From Pseudomonas viridiflava (GTDB lineage: Bacteria; Pseudomonadota; Gammaproteobacteria; Pseudomonadales; Pseudomonadaceae): a stretch of DNA of 64,000 nucleotides. This document shows positions 34,956 through 43,764 of this stretch, in pieces. Every line of letters begins with the position of its first letter. The first letter of the stretch is position 1. The translations under genes were made by a program, and so were the position numbers. The stretch lies in assembly GCF_900602065.1 (NCBI RefSeq), contig NZ_UWFN01000285.1:186001-250000 (forward strand), in the 5' to 3' direction. The notes beneath the pieces were generated by a model. That model was not told the DNA's origin. It made no database searches and saw only the letters and a list, made by a program, of their open reading frames with translations.

Positions 34956-35810
34956 ATGTCTCAGTTATCCGCATCACAGAGCAAGCTCGCCGTCGACGAT
35001 TTACGCGTCGAGTTCAGCAGCGCAGGCAAGACCACTCTGGCCGTTCAAGGCGTGTCGTTCAATCTGGGCCGGGAAAAGCTGGCGATTGTCGGCGAGTCTG
35101 GCTCAGGCAAATCCACCGTCGGGCGCGCCTTATTGCGCCTGCATCCGGCCACCGCACGGATCACCGCCAAGACTCTGCGTTTTGACGACATCGACCTGCT
35201 CAGCGCCAGCGAGAAACAAATGCAGGGCGTTCGTGGCCGTCGCATGTCGATGATCATGCAAGACCCGAAGTACTCGCTGAACCCGGTGGTGAAGGTCGGC
35301 GAACAGATCGCCGAGGCTTATCTGGCCCATCACAACGTGTCGCATCAGGAAGCCAAAGAGCGTGCGCTGGACATGCTCGCCAAGGTGCATATCCGCGACC
35401 CGCAGCGCGTCTATCAGCTTTACCCGCATGAAGTCTCAGGCGGCATGGGCCAACGGATCATGATCGCGATGATGGTCATTACGGATCCGCAGGTGATCAT
35501 CGCCGACGAGCCTACTTCCGCGCTGGACGTCTCCGTACGCCGCCAGGTGCTGAACATTCTCGAAGAACTGGTGAGTGAACGGGATCTGGGCCTGCTGTTC
35601 ATCAGCCACGACCTGAACTTGGTTCAACACTTCTGCGACCGGGTGCTGGTGATGTACGCCGGGCGGGTCATGGAGTCGCTGGAGGCTGCCGACCTTGCCA
35701 GGGCGGAGCATCCCTATACGCGCGGGCTGCTTGCCGCGTTGCCGAGCCTGGACCATCCGCGCAGCAGCCTGCCGGTGCTCCAGCGCGATCCCCTTTGGCT
35801 GACTCATTGA
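34956..35810 (+). CDS. ABC transporter ATP-binding protein (DppD type)
   Basis: An ATPase of 284 residues with Walker A GESGSGKST, Q-loop MIMQDPKYSLNP, signature VSGGMGQR, Walker B VIIADEPTSALDVS and H-loop FISHDL. It is shorter than typical DppD (about 320) but keeps all catalytic motifs and the start of the C-terminal oligopeptide-type extension. AGAGGT precedes the ATG. It is one of two ATPases for the importer. Confidence 0.9.
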   Translation: MSQLSASQSKLAVDDLRVEFSSAGKTTLAVQGVSFNLGREKLAIVGESGSGKSTVGRALLRLHPATARITAKTLRFDDIDLLSASEKQMQGVRGRRMSMIMQDPKYSLNPVVKVGEQIAEAYLAHHNVSHQEAKERALDMLAKVHIRDPQRVYQLYPHEVSGGMGQRIMIAMMVITDPQVIIADEPTSALDVSVRRQVLNILEELVSERDLGLLFISHDLNLVQHFCDRVLVMYAGRVMESLEAADLARAEHPYTRGLLAALPSLDHPRSSLPVLQRDPLWLTH

Positions 35811-35820
35811 GGTACCTCCC

Positions 35821-36609
35821 ATGGCAATGATCGAAGTCCAGTCACTCAACCTCAGTTTCGGCACTGGCCCGGCGCTCAATCAGGTGCTGCATGACGTCAA
35901 CCTGCGCGTCGAAGAAGGTCAGGCGTTTGGTCTGGTGGGCGAGTCGGGCTCAGGTAAAACTACCGTGCTGCGCTGCCTTGCCGGGCAATATCAGCACTGG
36001 ACCGGCGCCCTGCAGGTCAACGGCCAACAGGTGCAACGCAGGCTCGATGCGCAGCACTATCGCACCGTACAGATGGTCTTTCAGGACCCCTACGCCTCGC
36101 TGCATCCGCGCCACACCATCGACTCGGCACTCAAGGAGCCGCTGGCGATACACCGCATCGGCGACCGCGATGATCGGGTCAGCGCGATTCTGCGCAAGGT
36201 CGGCCTCAACGACAGCTTTCGTTTTCGTTACCCGCATCAATTGTCCGGCGGGCAACGGCAACGGGTGGCGATTGCCCGTGCGTTGATTCTTGAACCCCGG
36301 GTTCTGCTGCTGGATGAGCCAACCTCTGCGCTGGATGTTTCGGTGCAGGCGGAAATCCTCAACCTGCTCGCTGACCTGCGCCGCGAGCAGGGCCTGACGT
36401 ACCTGATGGTGACCCATGATCTGGCGGTCGTTGCTCATCTGTGCGAGCAGGTGGCGGTGATGCAGGGAGGCCAAATCGTGGAAGTCCTCGACACGGGCGA
36501 ACTGGCCCGGCATGAGGCGCAACACGCATACACCCGCCTGCTTGTTCAGGCGAGTCGTGACATGAACACCCATAACACCGAACAACCGGTCGCCTGCCTG
36601 GCGCTGTAA
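35821..36609 (+). CDS. ABC transporter ATP-binding protein (DppF type)
   Basis: An ATPase of 262 residues with Walker A GESGSGKTT, signature LSGGQRQRVAIARAL, Walker B VLLLDEPTSALDVSVQ and H-loop VTHDL. It lacks most of the C-terminal extension of DppF, resembling NikE-sized proteins. GAGGT precedes the ATG, 10 bases after the previous stop. A small hairpin (TCGGCA/TGCCGA near 36639) follows before the porin gene and may process the transcript. Confidence 0.9.
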   Translation: MAMIEVQSLNLSFGTGPALNQVLHDVNLRVEEGQAFGLVGESGSGKTTVLRCLAGQYQHWTGALQVNGQQVQRRLDAQHYRTVQMVFQDPYASLHPRHTIDSALKEPLAIHRIGDRDDRVSAILRKVGLNDSFRFRYPHQLSGGQRQRVAIARALILEPRVLLLDEPTSALDVSVQAEILNLLADLRREQGLTYLMVTHDLAVVAHLCEQVAVMQGGQIVEVLDTGELARHEAQHAYTRLLVQASRDMNTHNTEQPVACLAL

Positions 36610-36707
36610 GACCACTGGAGTTTTAACCCGTCGCGTACTTCGGCAGTTTCTGCCGAGGAACCCGGCTGCCTGAAATCTGCTGTGAATAAAACCTTCTCTT
36701 TCATTTA

Positions 36708-36722
36708 ACAAGAATAAAAAAT
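36708..36722 (+). promoter_or_regulatory. A-rich Hfq/Crc-type motif at the kdgM-like start
   Basis: AACAAGAATAAAAAA directly precedes the ATG and fits the AANAANAA pattern used by Hfq/Crc for catabolite repression in Pseudomonas. No strong Shine-Dalgarno is present, so initiation may depend on this A-rich stretch. Role inferred. Confidence 0.4.
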
Positions 36723-37448
36723 ATGAAAACCACCAAAACAATGATGACGTTTGCTGCGCTGCTGACCTCCACTATCGCCATGGCCGACAGTGGCTATGTC
36801 AACTATCGACATCAATACGCAGAAAGTACGCGGATGCACTCCGACCGGGTCAAGTTCGGTACACGGCTTGATAATGGCCTGGGGTTTGAAGGTGAACTTA
36901 AATATAAAACTGCTGGCGATCGCCAGGACGTGGCCTTTGACAACACCGTGGGCAACGGTCACGAACTGGGCATGACCTATCAGTACAAACTCAATGCAGA
37001 CTGGATGCTGACACCTTCTATTGCCCTGGAAAGCATCGAGAAATCCACTGCCTACAAAGTCGGTCTGAAAGCCACCTACCGCATCAGCGACACCCTGAAT
37101 GCCTCGGCGCGTTACCGGTATGACTCCATCAAGCTGGACCGGGACAAGGTCAATGAAGCCATGCCCGACAACGCGATGGACAACCAGAGCATCAACCGTT
37201 ACGACGTCTGGCTTAACTACGCACCGCAAAGCAGTAAATGGGCTTATGAATATCAATTCACCTACTTTGATGCCGACTATATTCGCTACGACAACGGCAA
37301 GACTGACTATGAACAGAACGCCGTATTCAAATACAAGATCGATAAACGCTGGGTGCCGTTCTTCGAAGTCGGCGATATAAAAGTCGACAGCGAAGATGAC
37401 AAGCGCCAGTTACGTCTGCGCGTCGGCGTGCAATACAACTTCTTGTAA
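36723..37448 (+). CDS. KdgM-family outer-membrane channel
   Basis: A product of 241 residues with a signal peptide (cleavage near IAMADSGYVNYRHQY). Repeated amphipathic beta-strands (VKFGTRLDNGLGFEGELKY; LRLRVGVQYNFL with terminal aromatic-Phe-Leu) are typical of the small KdgM oligogalacturonate porins, which form 12-stranded monomeric barrels for acidic oligosaccharides. It follows the importer ATPases by 113 bases. Its presence suggests an acidic oligosaccharide or uronate-like ligand for the whole locus. It looks lower in GC than its neighbours by eye. Confidence 0.82.
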   Translation: MKTTKTMMTFAALLTSTIAMADSGYVNYRHQYAESTRMHSDRVKFGTRLDNGLGFEGELKYKTAGDRQDVAFDNTVGNGHELGMTYQYKLNADWMLTPSIALESIEKSTAYKVGLKATYRISDTLNASARYRYDSIKLDRDKVNEAMPDNAMDNQSINRYDVWLNYAPQSSKWAYEYQFTYFDADYIRYDNGKTDYEQNAVFKYKIDKRWVPFFEVGDIKVDSEDDKRQLRLRVGVQYNFL

Positions 37449-37469
37449 TTGCCCGGTTCTCGCTAAACG

Positions 37470-38213
37470 CTAGTTGCTGTACAACTCCTGGCTTGCCTGG
37501 GTTTGATGCAAACGGATGCGGCTGCTGTTCAGGTGCAAGTACATGGCCGAACGCGCCGCATCCACATTCCCGGCGGCAATTGCCAGATAAATCTGTCGGT
37601 GCTCGGCATTGATCCCGGCCAGATACGCCGTGCGGTCACTCTGCCCGGTGTAAGCCGAGTTCATCCGGGTACGCGGAATCAGCTTGGTACCCAAGTGCTT
37701 CATGATATCGATCAGGTAGGTATTGCCCGAAGCTTTGGCGATTTTCAGGTGAAACTGGAAATCGGCATTGATCGTGGTCCCGGACTTCTGCGGGCCTTCC
37801 AGCAGAGCATCCAGCGCCTGCTTGATCTCCAGCAATGCTTCAGGCGTACGCCGTTGTGCAGCCATGCCCGCTGCTTCGACTTCCAGGCTCAAACGAAACT
37901 CCAGTAGATTAAGCACGTCCGGCAAGGTCGCGATGGTTGCCGGCCCAATCACGAAACCGGCAGGCGCAGGCATGTCCAGAACAAAGGTGCCGACCCCATG
38001 GCGGGTTTCCACCAGCCCGGCTGCCTGCATACGCGATAGCGCATCACGGACCACCGTACGGCTTACGCCTTCGGTTTCCATGATGTGCAACTCGGGGGGC
38101 AGTTTCTCACCGCGCTTGAGCACGCCATCGCGCATGCGCTGAGCAAAGCGGTCAACCAGGGTCTCGGCTAAACGTCTGTGTTTTTTCTGGGACGAAAGGT
38201 CTGGGTCCGACAT
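37470..38213 (-). CDS. FadR-subfamily GntR regulator (first of a divergent pair)
   Basis: A protein of 247 residues with an N-terminal winged HTH (KLPPELHIMETEGVSRTVVR, then SRMQAAGLVETRHGVGTFVL) and an FCD effector domain (about 95-230) with likely metal-binding histidines (FQFHLKIAKASGN; AEHRQIYLAI; MYLHLNSS). FCD proteins often bind sugar acids. It is convergent with the porin gene and divergent from a paralogous regulator, and probably controls the uptake locus. The start MSDPDLSSQ was preferred over a long upstream extension. Confidence 0.88.
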   Translation of the reverse strand: MSDPDLSSQKKHRRLAETLVDRFAQRMRDGVLKRGEKLPPELHIMETEGVSRTVVRDALSRMQAAGLVETRHGVGTFVLDMPAPAGFVIGPATIATLPDVLNLLEFRLSLEVEAAGMAAQRRTPEALLEIKQALDALLEGPQKSGTTINADFQFHLKIAKASGNTYLIDIMKHLGTKLIPRTRMNSAYTGQSDRTAYLAGINAEHRQIYLAIAAGNVDAARSAMYLHLNSSRIRLHQTQASQELYSN

Positions 38214-38248
38214 GGGCTGACTCGTTTTCGAAGAACCAGCATTATAGT

Positions 38249-38276
38249 GCCAGCTGGCGCCAGCGTGGCAGCTGGC
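38249..38276. promoter_or_regulatory. repeated CAGCTGGC element between the two GntR genes
   Basis: GCCAGCTGGC (38249-38258) is a perfect dyad, and CAGCTGGC recurs 18 bases later (38269-38276). The element sits in the 98-base divergent intergenic region, a likely place for autoregulation. It does not resemble the dyad at 29910. Confidence 0.4.
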
Positions 38277-38311
38277 TGAGGTTATACTCTGCGGCCCAAT
38301 GGAAACCTTGA

Positions 38312-39034
38312 ATGAGTGACATGGAAATCCCTCCTGCAACCCCGGATCGGCGTACCAGCCTGGCCCAGCAATTGGTCAATGACTTCTCGCGCAGAATCCG
38401 TGAGGGCGAGATCAAGGCCGGGGAAAAGCTGCCGACCGAGCAGGTGATCATTCAGGAGAAAGGCGTCAGCCGCACGGTGGTGCGTGAGGCCATGTCCAGG
38501 CTGCAAGCCGAAGGGCTGGTGGAGACCCGGCACGGCATTGGCACCTTTGTAGTGGATGCCAGCCGCCCCAATGATTTCCAGGTCGACGAGCGCATCAGCG
38601 GCACGTTGCGCGACGCCATTGCGATCATTGAACTGCGTCAGAGCCTTGAAGTGGAATCCGCCGCGCTGGCCGCCGAGCGACGCACGCCAGAGCAACTGCA
38701 GGCAATCCGTCAGGCACTCGACACCCTCAATGCCTGCCCGCCAGGCAGCGACACCGCGTTTGCCGATTTCGAGTTTCATCACCAGATATCGCTGTGTACC
38801 GCCAACAGCTTCTTCACCGACGTGATGGAGCAACTGGGCAGCAGCATCATCCCCCGCTCGCGGATGCAGCTCAGCAACGCCCACTCACCGGATTATGTGG
38901 AAGTTCTGCGCCGCGAACACGAGCAGATATTTGCCGCCATCGCCTATCAGGACCGCGATGCGGCGCGGGCTGCCATGCGCTTGCATCTGAGCAATAGCCT
39001 GGAACGTCTGCGGCAAAGTCGGTATCAGAATTAA
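38312..39034 (+). CDS. FadR-subfamily GntR regulator (second of a divergent pair)
   Basis: A protein of 240 residues with the same architecture as its divergent neighbour: a winged HTH (KLPTEQVIIQEKGVSRTVVR, RLQAEGLVETRHGIGTFVVD) and an FCD domain with histidines in FEFHHQISLCT, REHEQIFAAI and MRLHLSNSL. The two are clear paralogues by eye. It may sense a pathway intermediate. It starts at MSDMEIPPAT; a TATACT-like element lies just upstream. Confidence 0.88.
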   Translation: MSDMEIPPATPDRRTSLAQQLVNDFSRRIREGEIKAGEKLPTEQVIIQEKGVSRTVVREAMSRLQAEGLVETRHGIGTFVVDASRPNDFQVDERISGTLRDAIAIIELRQSLEVESAALAAERRTPEQLQAIRQALDTLNACPPGSDTAFADFEFHHQISLCTANSFFTDVMEQLGSSIIPRSRMQLSNAHSPDYVEVLRREHEQIFAAIAYQDRDAARAAMRLHLSNSLERLRQSRYQN

Positions 39035-39062
39035 TACTTGATTGAATTGGAATGCAGGCCCC

Positions 39063-39154
39063 ATGTGGGAGCGGTGCTTGCCCGCGATAAGGCTGGGCGC
39101 GGTTCACTTCAGATCACATCCAGCCTTATCGCGGGCAAGCACCGCTCCCACAGG
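39063..39154. repeat. full-length REPIN (family A)
   Basis: ATGTGGGAGCGGTGCTTGCC and its exact complement flank a spacer containing GTTCACTTCAGATCACA. It lies between the convergent GntR gene and the bisC-type gene. Confidence 0.9.
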
Positions 39155-39173
39155 GTCTGTATTCCTGGCATCC

Positions 39174-41447
39174 TTACCGCATCATCACCGGCGGTTCAAA
39201 CGCTGTGACGCCCGGCAACACCCCTTCCCACTTCACAATTTCAACCGTCGCCGTTTGCGCCGAACAGCCCTGGGACAAGCTTGATGAGCCGACATCCTCA
39301 GTAACCACGTTTGGATTGCCATGTTTTTCCAGGCTGCCCGGTTCGCCATGCACCAGCGGGTCGAACCACGCACCCGTGGCAATCTGGACCACGCCAGGAC
39401 GAATATTGTCCGAGACAATCACTCCCGCCAGAAAAGCCCCACGATCATTGAAAACCTTGACCACATCGCCGTCGCTAATGCCCCGTGCCCGTGCATCTTC
39501 GGTATTGAGGGTCAGCGGTTCGCGTTGCTGGATCTTCGACGCACGACTGTAGCTACCGTGATCGTATTGGCTATGCAGGCGGGTTTTCGGCTGGTTCGAC
39601 AGCAGATGCAGCGGGTAGTCTGCGCCCGGTTTGTCCAGCCAGACCGGGTGCCCGGGGCAGTCGGCATAACCGAACCCGGCGATACGCTCGGAGAAAATTT
39701 CTATGCGACCCGACGGGGTTGGCAACGGATGAGCGTCCGGGTCCTTGCGGAAAGCTTGCAGCAACACCGTATCCAGCTGCGGATACTCGACTTCGAATAA
39801 ACCGTCGCGCCAGAACTGATCGTAGTCGGGCAATTGAATGCCGAACTCCCCCGCCCTGCCCCGTGACTCTTCATAAATGTGCCGCAACCAGCCCGTCGCA
39901 TCGCGGCCTTCAGTGAAGCCTTCGGCAAAGCCCAACCGTCCCGAAAGCTCGGCCAGAATCGCGTAATCGTCGCGGGATTCGCCCACTGGCTCAATCGCCT
40001 GTTGCATGGCGATCATGAAGCGATCCGAGGCCGAACTGCCGATATCGTTACGCTCCAGCGCCGTCGTGGCGGGCAGCACAATGTCGGCGTATTTAGCCTG
40101 CGCGGTCCAGAACTGCTCATGGACGATGATGGTTTCAGGACGCTGCCAGGCGTGCAGCAGACGATTGAGGTCCTGATGGTGGTGAAAGATATTGCCGCCC
40201 GCCCAGTACACCAGACGGATGTCCGGGTAATGCCGTTGCTGGCCGTTGTAATCGAAAGCAGCACCGGGGTTAAGCAGCATATCCACGATCCGCGCCACCG
40301 GAATAAAGTCTTTGACAGGATTCTGCCCCTGAGAAAAACGCGGCCCGGAAAACGCCTTGCGGCCACTGCCGGTGTTGTTCATGCAGCCATAGCCAAGCCC
40401 GAAACCACCGCCGGGTAATCCGATTTGGCCTAATAGCGCGGCCAACGTCACGGTCATCCAGAACGGTTGCTCGCCATGCACCGAACGCTGCAAGGAATAG
40501 GCGACATTAATCATGGTGCGCTTGCTGGCCATGCGTCGAGCCAGATCGGCAATCTGCGCAGCCGGAATATCGGTCAGGGTCTGCGCCCATTCAGGGTCTT
40601 TGGGCTGACCATCTGTGCGGCCCAGCAGGTAATCCCGGAAGCGCTCATAGCCCACCGTGTAACGCTGCACAAAATCTTCGTTGTGCAGGCCTTCGCTGAC
40701 CAACACGTAAGCCAAAGCCATCATTAAAGCGGTGTCGCTGCCGGGTCGCACCGGCAACCATTCGTTGCGCGCCGGGCCCACAAGATCATCCCGCAGCGGG
40801 CTGAAGTTGACGAATTCCACGCCAGCCGCCGACATGTCTTGCAGGGCTTTGGTCAGCAGGTGATCGCTGGCACCACCGGGGCTGGTCTGGGCATTTTTGG
40901 CAGGCAAGCCGCCGAACGCGACGAACAGTTCACAATGTTGCGCCAGGTTTTTCCATGAGGTGTGCGCCGCCAACAGCCAGTCCATATTGCCGACGATGTG
41001 CGGCATCAATACACGTCCAGCACCAAGGCTGTAGCTGTCGACGCTGGCCACATACCCGCCAAAGCCATTGAGGAAGCGGTGCAGCTGGCTTTGTGCATGG
41101 TGGAAGCGGCCGGCACTGCCCCAGCCGTAACTACCGCCGAAAATCGCTTGGTTGCCGTGTTCGGATTTGACCCGTTTCAGTTCTTTGGCAACCAGCGCCA
41201 GCGCTACGTCCCAGGAGACTTCGACGAAGGGTTCCTGCCCGCGCAAATCGGGGCTGCCACCCTGCCCCTGGAGAAAACTGCGCCGCACCGCAGGCCGTCG
41301 GATACGCGTAGGCGATGTCAGCGCTGCTGCAACCGAATCACCGATAGGCGATGGATCGCTGTCCCACTCCACCGGCACCAACGCGCGCAGTTCGCCGTCG
41401 ACAACCTGCGGACGATAAGCCCCCCAATGCAGTGAAGTGAAACTCAT
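39174..41447 (-). CDS. bisC: molybdopterin oxidoreductase, biotin/methionine sulfoxide reductase type (BisC/TorZ-like)
   Basis: A bis-MGD enzyme of 757 residues in the DMSO reductase family. GGSYGWGSAGRFHHAQSQLH contains the serine expected to ligate molybdenum, and VDSYSLGAGRVLMPHIVG and the C-terminal cofactor domain (VQIATGAWFDPL) match BisC/TorZ. No N-terminal iron-sulfur cysteine cluster and no twin-arginine signal are visible, so a cytoplasmic BisC-like sulfoxide or N-oxide reductase is most likely. It stands alone between REP elements. The exact substrate (biotin sulfoxide, methionine sulfoxide) is not determined. Confidence 0.85.
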   Translation of the reverse strand: MSFTSLHWGAYRPQVVDGELRALVPVEWDSDPSPIGDSVAAALTSPTRIRRPAVRRSFLQGQGGSPDLRGQEPFVEVSWDVALALVAKELKRVKSEHGNQAIFGGSYGWGSAGRFHHAQSQLHRFLNGFGGYVASVDSYSLGAGRVLMPHIVGNMDWLLAAHTSWKNLAQHCELFVAFGGLPAKNAQTSPGGASDHLLTKALQDMSAAGVEFVNFSPLRDDLVGPARNEWLPVRPGSDTALMMALAYVLVSEGLHNEDFVQRYTVGYERFRDYLLGRTDGQPKDPEWAQTLTDIPAAQIADLARRMASKRTMINVAYSLQRSVHGEQPFWMTVTLAALLGQIGLPGGGFGLGYGCMNNTGSGRKAFSGPRFSQGQNPVKDFIPVARIVDMLLNPGAAFDYNGQQRHYPDIRLVYWAGGNIFHHHQDLNRLLHAWQRPETIIVHEQFWTAQAKYADIVLPATTALERNDIGSSASDRFMIAMQQAIEPVGESRDDYAILAELSGRLGFAEGFTEGRDATGWLRHIYEESRGRAGEFGIQLPDYDQFWRDGLFEVEYPQLDTVLLQAFRKDPDAHPLPTPSGRIEIFSERIAGFGYADCPGHPVWLDKPGADYPLHLLSNQPKTRLHSQYDHGSYSRASKIQQREPLTLNTEDARARGISDGDVVKVFNDRGAFLAGVIVSDNIRPGVVQIATGAWFDPLVHGEPGSLEKHGNPNVVTEDVGSSSLSQGCSAQTATVEIVKWEGVLPGVTAFEPPVMMR

Positions 41448-41568
41448 GAAGCAGTACCCCTGTGGCGAAACCCGCGCTGAAACGGGCTAAACCATAACAC
41501 CCAGCTCTTTATTCACTAAATTCATTTTTAGAATGGGTTTATATGCAAATAAAACGAACCTGGTTTTT

Positions 41569-41660
41569 TGTTGGAGCGAGGCTTGCCCGCGAAGGACGTT
41601 AACGCGGTGGCATCTGATACACCGAGGCAACTGGTTCGCGGGCAAGCCTCGCTCCAACAG
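41569..41660. repeat. REP pair (family A variant)
   Basis: TTGTTGGAGCGAGGCTTGCC and GGCAAGCCTCGCTCCAACA are inverted arms. The element lies upstream of the bisC-type gene and downstream of the chemoreceptor gene. Confidence 0.85.
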
Positions 41661-41693
41661 ACCCGCATTAAATTCAGGGGATCACGCCCTGCA

Positions 41694-43322
41694 TCACCCC
41701 GCCTGAATCTTGAACCGCGCTACGGTCTGATGCAGCGTGCCGGCCATTTGCGCCAGTTCGTGCCCTGCCGTATTGGTGTGTTGCGCCCCCTGCAAGACTT
41801 GATCGGACAGGCTGCGAATGCCCACCAGATTACGATCCACCTCTCGCGCCACCAATGCCTGCTCTTCGGTAGCACTGGCAATCATCATGTTGCGCTCATT
41901 GATCTGCGAGATGGATCGAGTGATTTCCTCAAGGGCATCGCCCGAACGCCTGGCAATCAACAGCGTGGCCTGCACCAGCTCGCTGCTGCTTTGCATGGCC
42001 GATACGGCCTGACCGGTATCGAGACGGATGTTGCCAATCATCTGTTCGATTTCCTGCGTCGAAACCTGAGTACGATGGGCCAGCGCCCGCACTTCATCGG
42101 CCACCACTGCAAAGCCACGGCCGGCATCACCGGCACGTGCAGCCTCAATCGCCGCGTTGAGCGCCAACAGATTGGTCTGCTCGGCAATGCTGCGGATCAC
42201 ATCCAGCACGCTGCTGATGTCCTGCACCCGCCCGGCCAGTTGCTGAATACGCCCGGAGGTGTCGGTGACACCGTCCGCCAGCGTACTGATCGATGCAACG
42301 GTTTCCTGAACCTGTTGCCGGCCACGCTGGGCCGTTTGTTCCGACTCGCGGGACGCTTCACTGGTACTGACCGCGTTGCGCGCCACTTCATCAACGGCCG
42401 CTGTCATCTGATTGACCGCCGCCGCTGCCTGCTCGATTTCCAGCCCCTGGGCCTGCAGGCTGCCACTGGTCTGGTTACTGACCGCACTCAGTTGTTCGGA
42501 GGAACTGGCCACGCGATCTACTGAGCTGGCAATGCCGCGGACCATTTCATTGAGGTTCTGCTGCATGTCACGCATGTTCATCATCAGGCTGCCGCTGTCA
42601 CCAGCGAGCAGCGGCACCGCAATAGTCAGGTCACCCTGGGCAATCCGGCTCAGGATCCGCGCGGCCTCATCTGGCTCACCGCCCAACGGACGAATGACGC
42701 TACGCGTCACGATCACCGCAGCAGCCACCACCAGCGTGATACACGCCAACAACAGGGCCAGCAAATTACGTTGCGCGTCGCTGTACAGGCGTTGCGCGAC
42801 TTGCTCGCGCTCTGCGAAAACCCGCCCCTGCAACGCCATCAATTCATCCAGGCTTTTATAGACTTCCTGCTCGGCAGGGATAACTTTTTGCTGTAATTGA
42901 GTCATGGCGGCATCGGCTGCGCCCTGTTTGATCAGGGTTTGCACTTGAACAAAAGCGGCCACGTACGCCTCGCGATTTTTCTTCAGGGCCTGATAACCGC
43001 TTTTGCCTTCAGGTGTGTAGAGCAAAGGCTCAAGGGTCTCGAACGCCTGACTGATGCGCTTTTTAGTGGCATCGATGGCGTCGTGCGTTTGCTGGTTGTC
43101 TTTATTAAGCAGCAGGTCACGGGTGTTCTTGCCGTTATCACGCACCCCGGTGGCAATGACCATCATGGGTGCGATTTTCGGCCAGTCTTCCTTGACGATA
43201 ACCACCGCCTGATCCTTGAGTGTCGCCATGTCCTGCAAGGCATAGAGAACCATGCCAGCCAGGGCCAAAGGAGCAATTGCGAAGCCGATGACAATCCGTT
43301 TAGCGGTACTCAGTTTGGCCAT
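41694..43322 (-). CDS. methyl-accepting chemotaxis protein
   Basis: A chemoreceptor of 542 residues. TM1 is at about 10-28, followed by a four-helix-bundle-type periplasmic domain (30-185), TM2 (about 187-208, LLALLLACITLVVAAAVIV), HAMP, and a cytoplasmic signalling hairpin with the invariant tip EQTNLLALNAAIEAARAGD and RGFAVVADEVRALA. The ligand is unknown. Its place next to nirBD invites a link to nitrogen oxyanions, but the sensor domain is not the PilJ type of known nitrate receptors; this is speculation. Confidence 0.92.
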   Translation of the reverse strand: MAKLSTAKRIVIGFAIAPLALAGMVLYALQDMATLKDQAVVIVKEDWPKIAPMMVIATGVRDNGKNTRDLLLNKDNQQTHDAIDATKKRISQAFETLEPLLYTPEGKSGYQALKKNREAYVAAFVQVQTLIKQGAADAAMTQLQQKVIPAEQEVYKSLDELMALQGRVFAEREQVAQRLYSDAQRNLLALLLACITLVVAAAVIVTRSVIRPLGGEPDEAARILSRIAQGDLTIAVPLLAGDSGSLMMNMRDMQQNLNEMVRGIASSVDRVASSSEQLSAVSNQTSGSLQAQGLEIEQAAAAVNQMTAAVDEVARNAVSTSEASRESEQTAQRGRQQVQETVASISTLADGVTDTSGRIQQLAGRVQDISSVLDVIRSIAEQTNLLALNAAIEAARAGDAGRGFAVVADEVRALAHRTQVSTQEIEQMIGNIRLDTGQAVSAMQSSSELVQATLLIARRSGDALEEITRSISQINERNMMIASATEEQALVAREVDRNLVGIRSLSDQVLQGAQHTNTAGHELAQMAGTLHQTVARFKIQAG

Positions 43323-43377
43323 TTTACTGCTCCATGTTCAGACAACTGCCCGACGGCCAAACCGTCGGGCAGACCAC

Positions 43378-43764
43378 TCACTCCACTGCGAGCTGTACGT
43401 CCTGGCCGTCAAAACGCACGGGCCAGACCCGCAAGCGCTGCTCCGGATATTCCAGACAGCTGCCATCCTTTAAACGAAAGTGCTGCTTGTACAGCGGCGA
43501 GGCAATCACCAGATCGCCCTTGATACTGCCGATCAAACCACGCCCAATAACGTTGACCCCGGATTGCGGATCGCGATTGTCGACGGCGTAAAGCTGACCG
43601 TCCTCGGCGTCCGGCAGGTAGAACAGCGCGACCTGCGCGCCGTCCAGCCAGACCACCACGCCTGAGTTGGTCACCAGATCTTCTCGGCTGCAAACCGTAT
43701 GCCACGCGGCATTCAGGTCGTGTGCAAAGGTAGATTCGCTACGCTGGATAGTTGCCAGGCTCAT
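43378..43764 (-). CDS. nirD: assimilatory nitrite reductase small subunit
   Basis: A protein of 128 residues with a Rieske-like fold lacking the iron-sulfur ligands, as usual for NirD (WHTVCSREDLVTNSGVVVWL; PLYKQHFRLKDGSCLEYPEQ). It accompanies NirB in NADH-dependent reduction of nitrite to ammonium in the cytoplasm. Its ATG shares one base with the nirB stop (TGATG). Confidence 0.93.
   Translation of the reverse strand: MSLATIQRSESTFAHDLNAAWHTVCSREDLVTNSGVVVWLDGAQVALFYLPDAEDGQLYAVDNRDPQSGVNVIGRGLIGSIKGDLVIASPLYKQHFRLKDGSCLEYPEQRLRVWPVRFDGQDVQLAVE

Noticed and set aside
39174..41447. The molybdoenzyme as the assimilatory nitrate reductase partner of nirBD
   Set aside because: It lacks the N-terminal iron-sulfur cysteines of NasA, and its sequence pattern matches the BisC/TorZ group.
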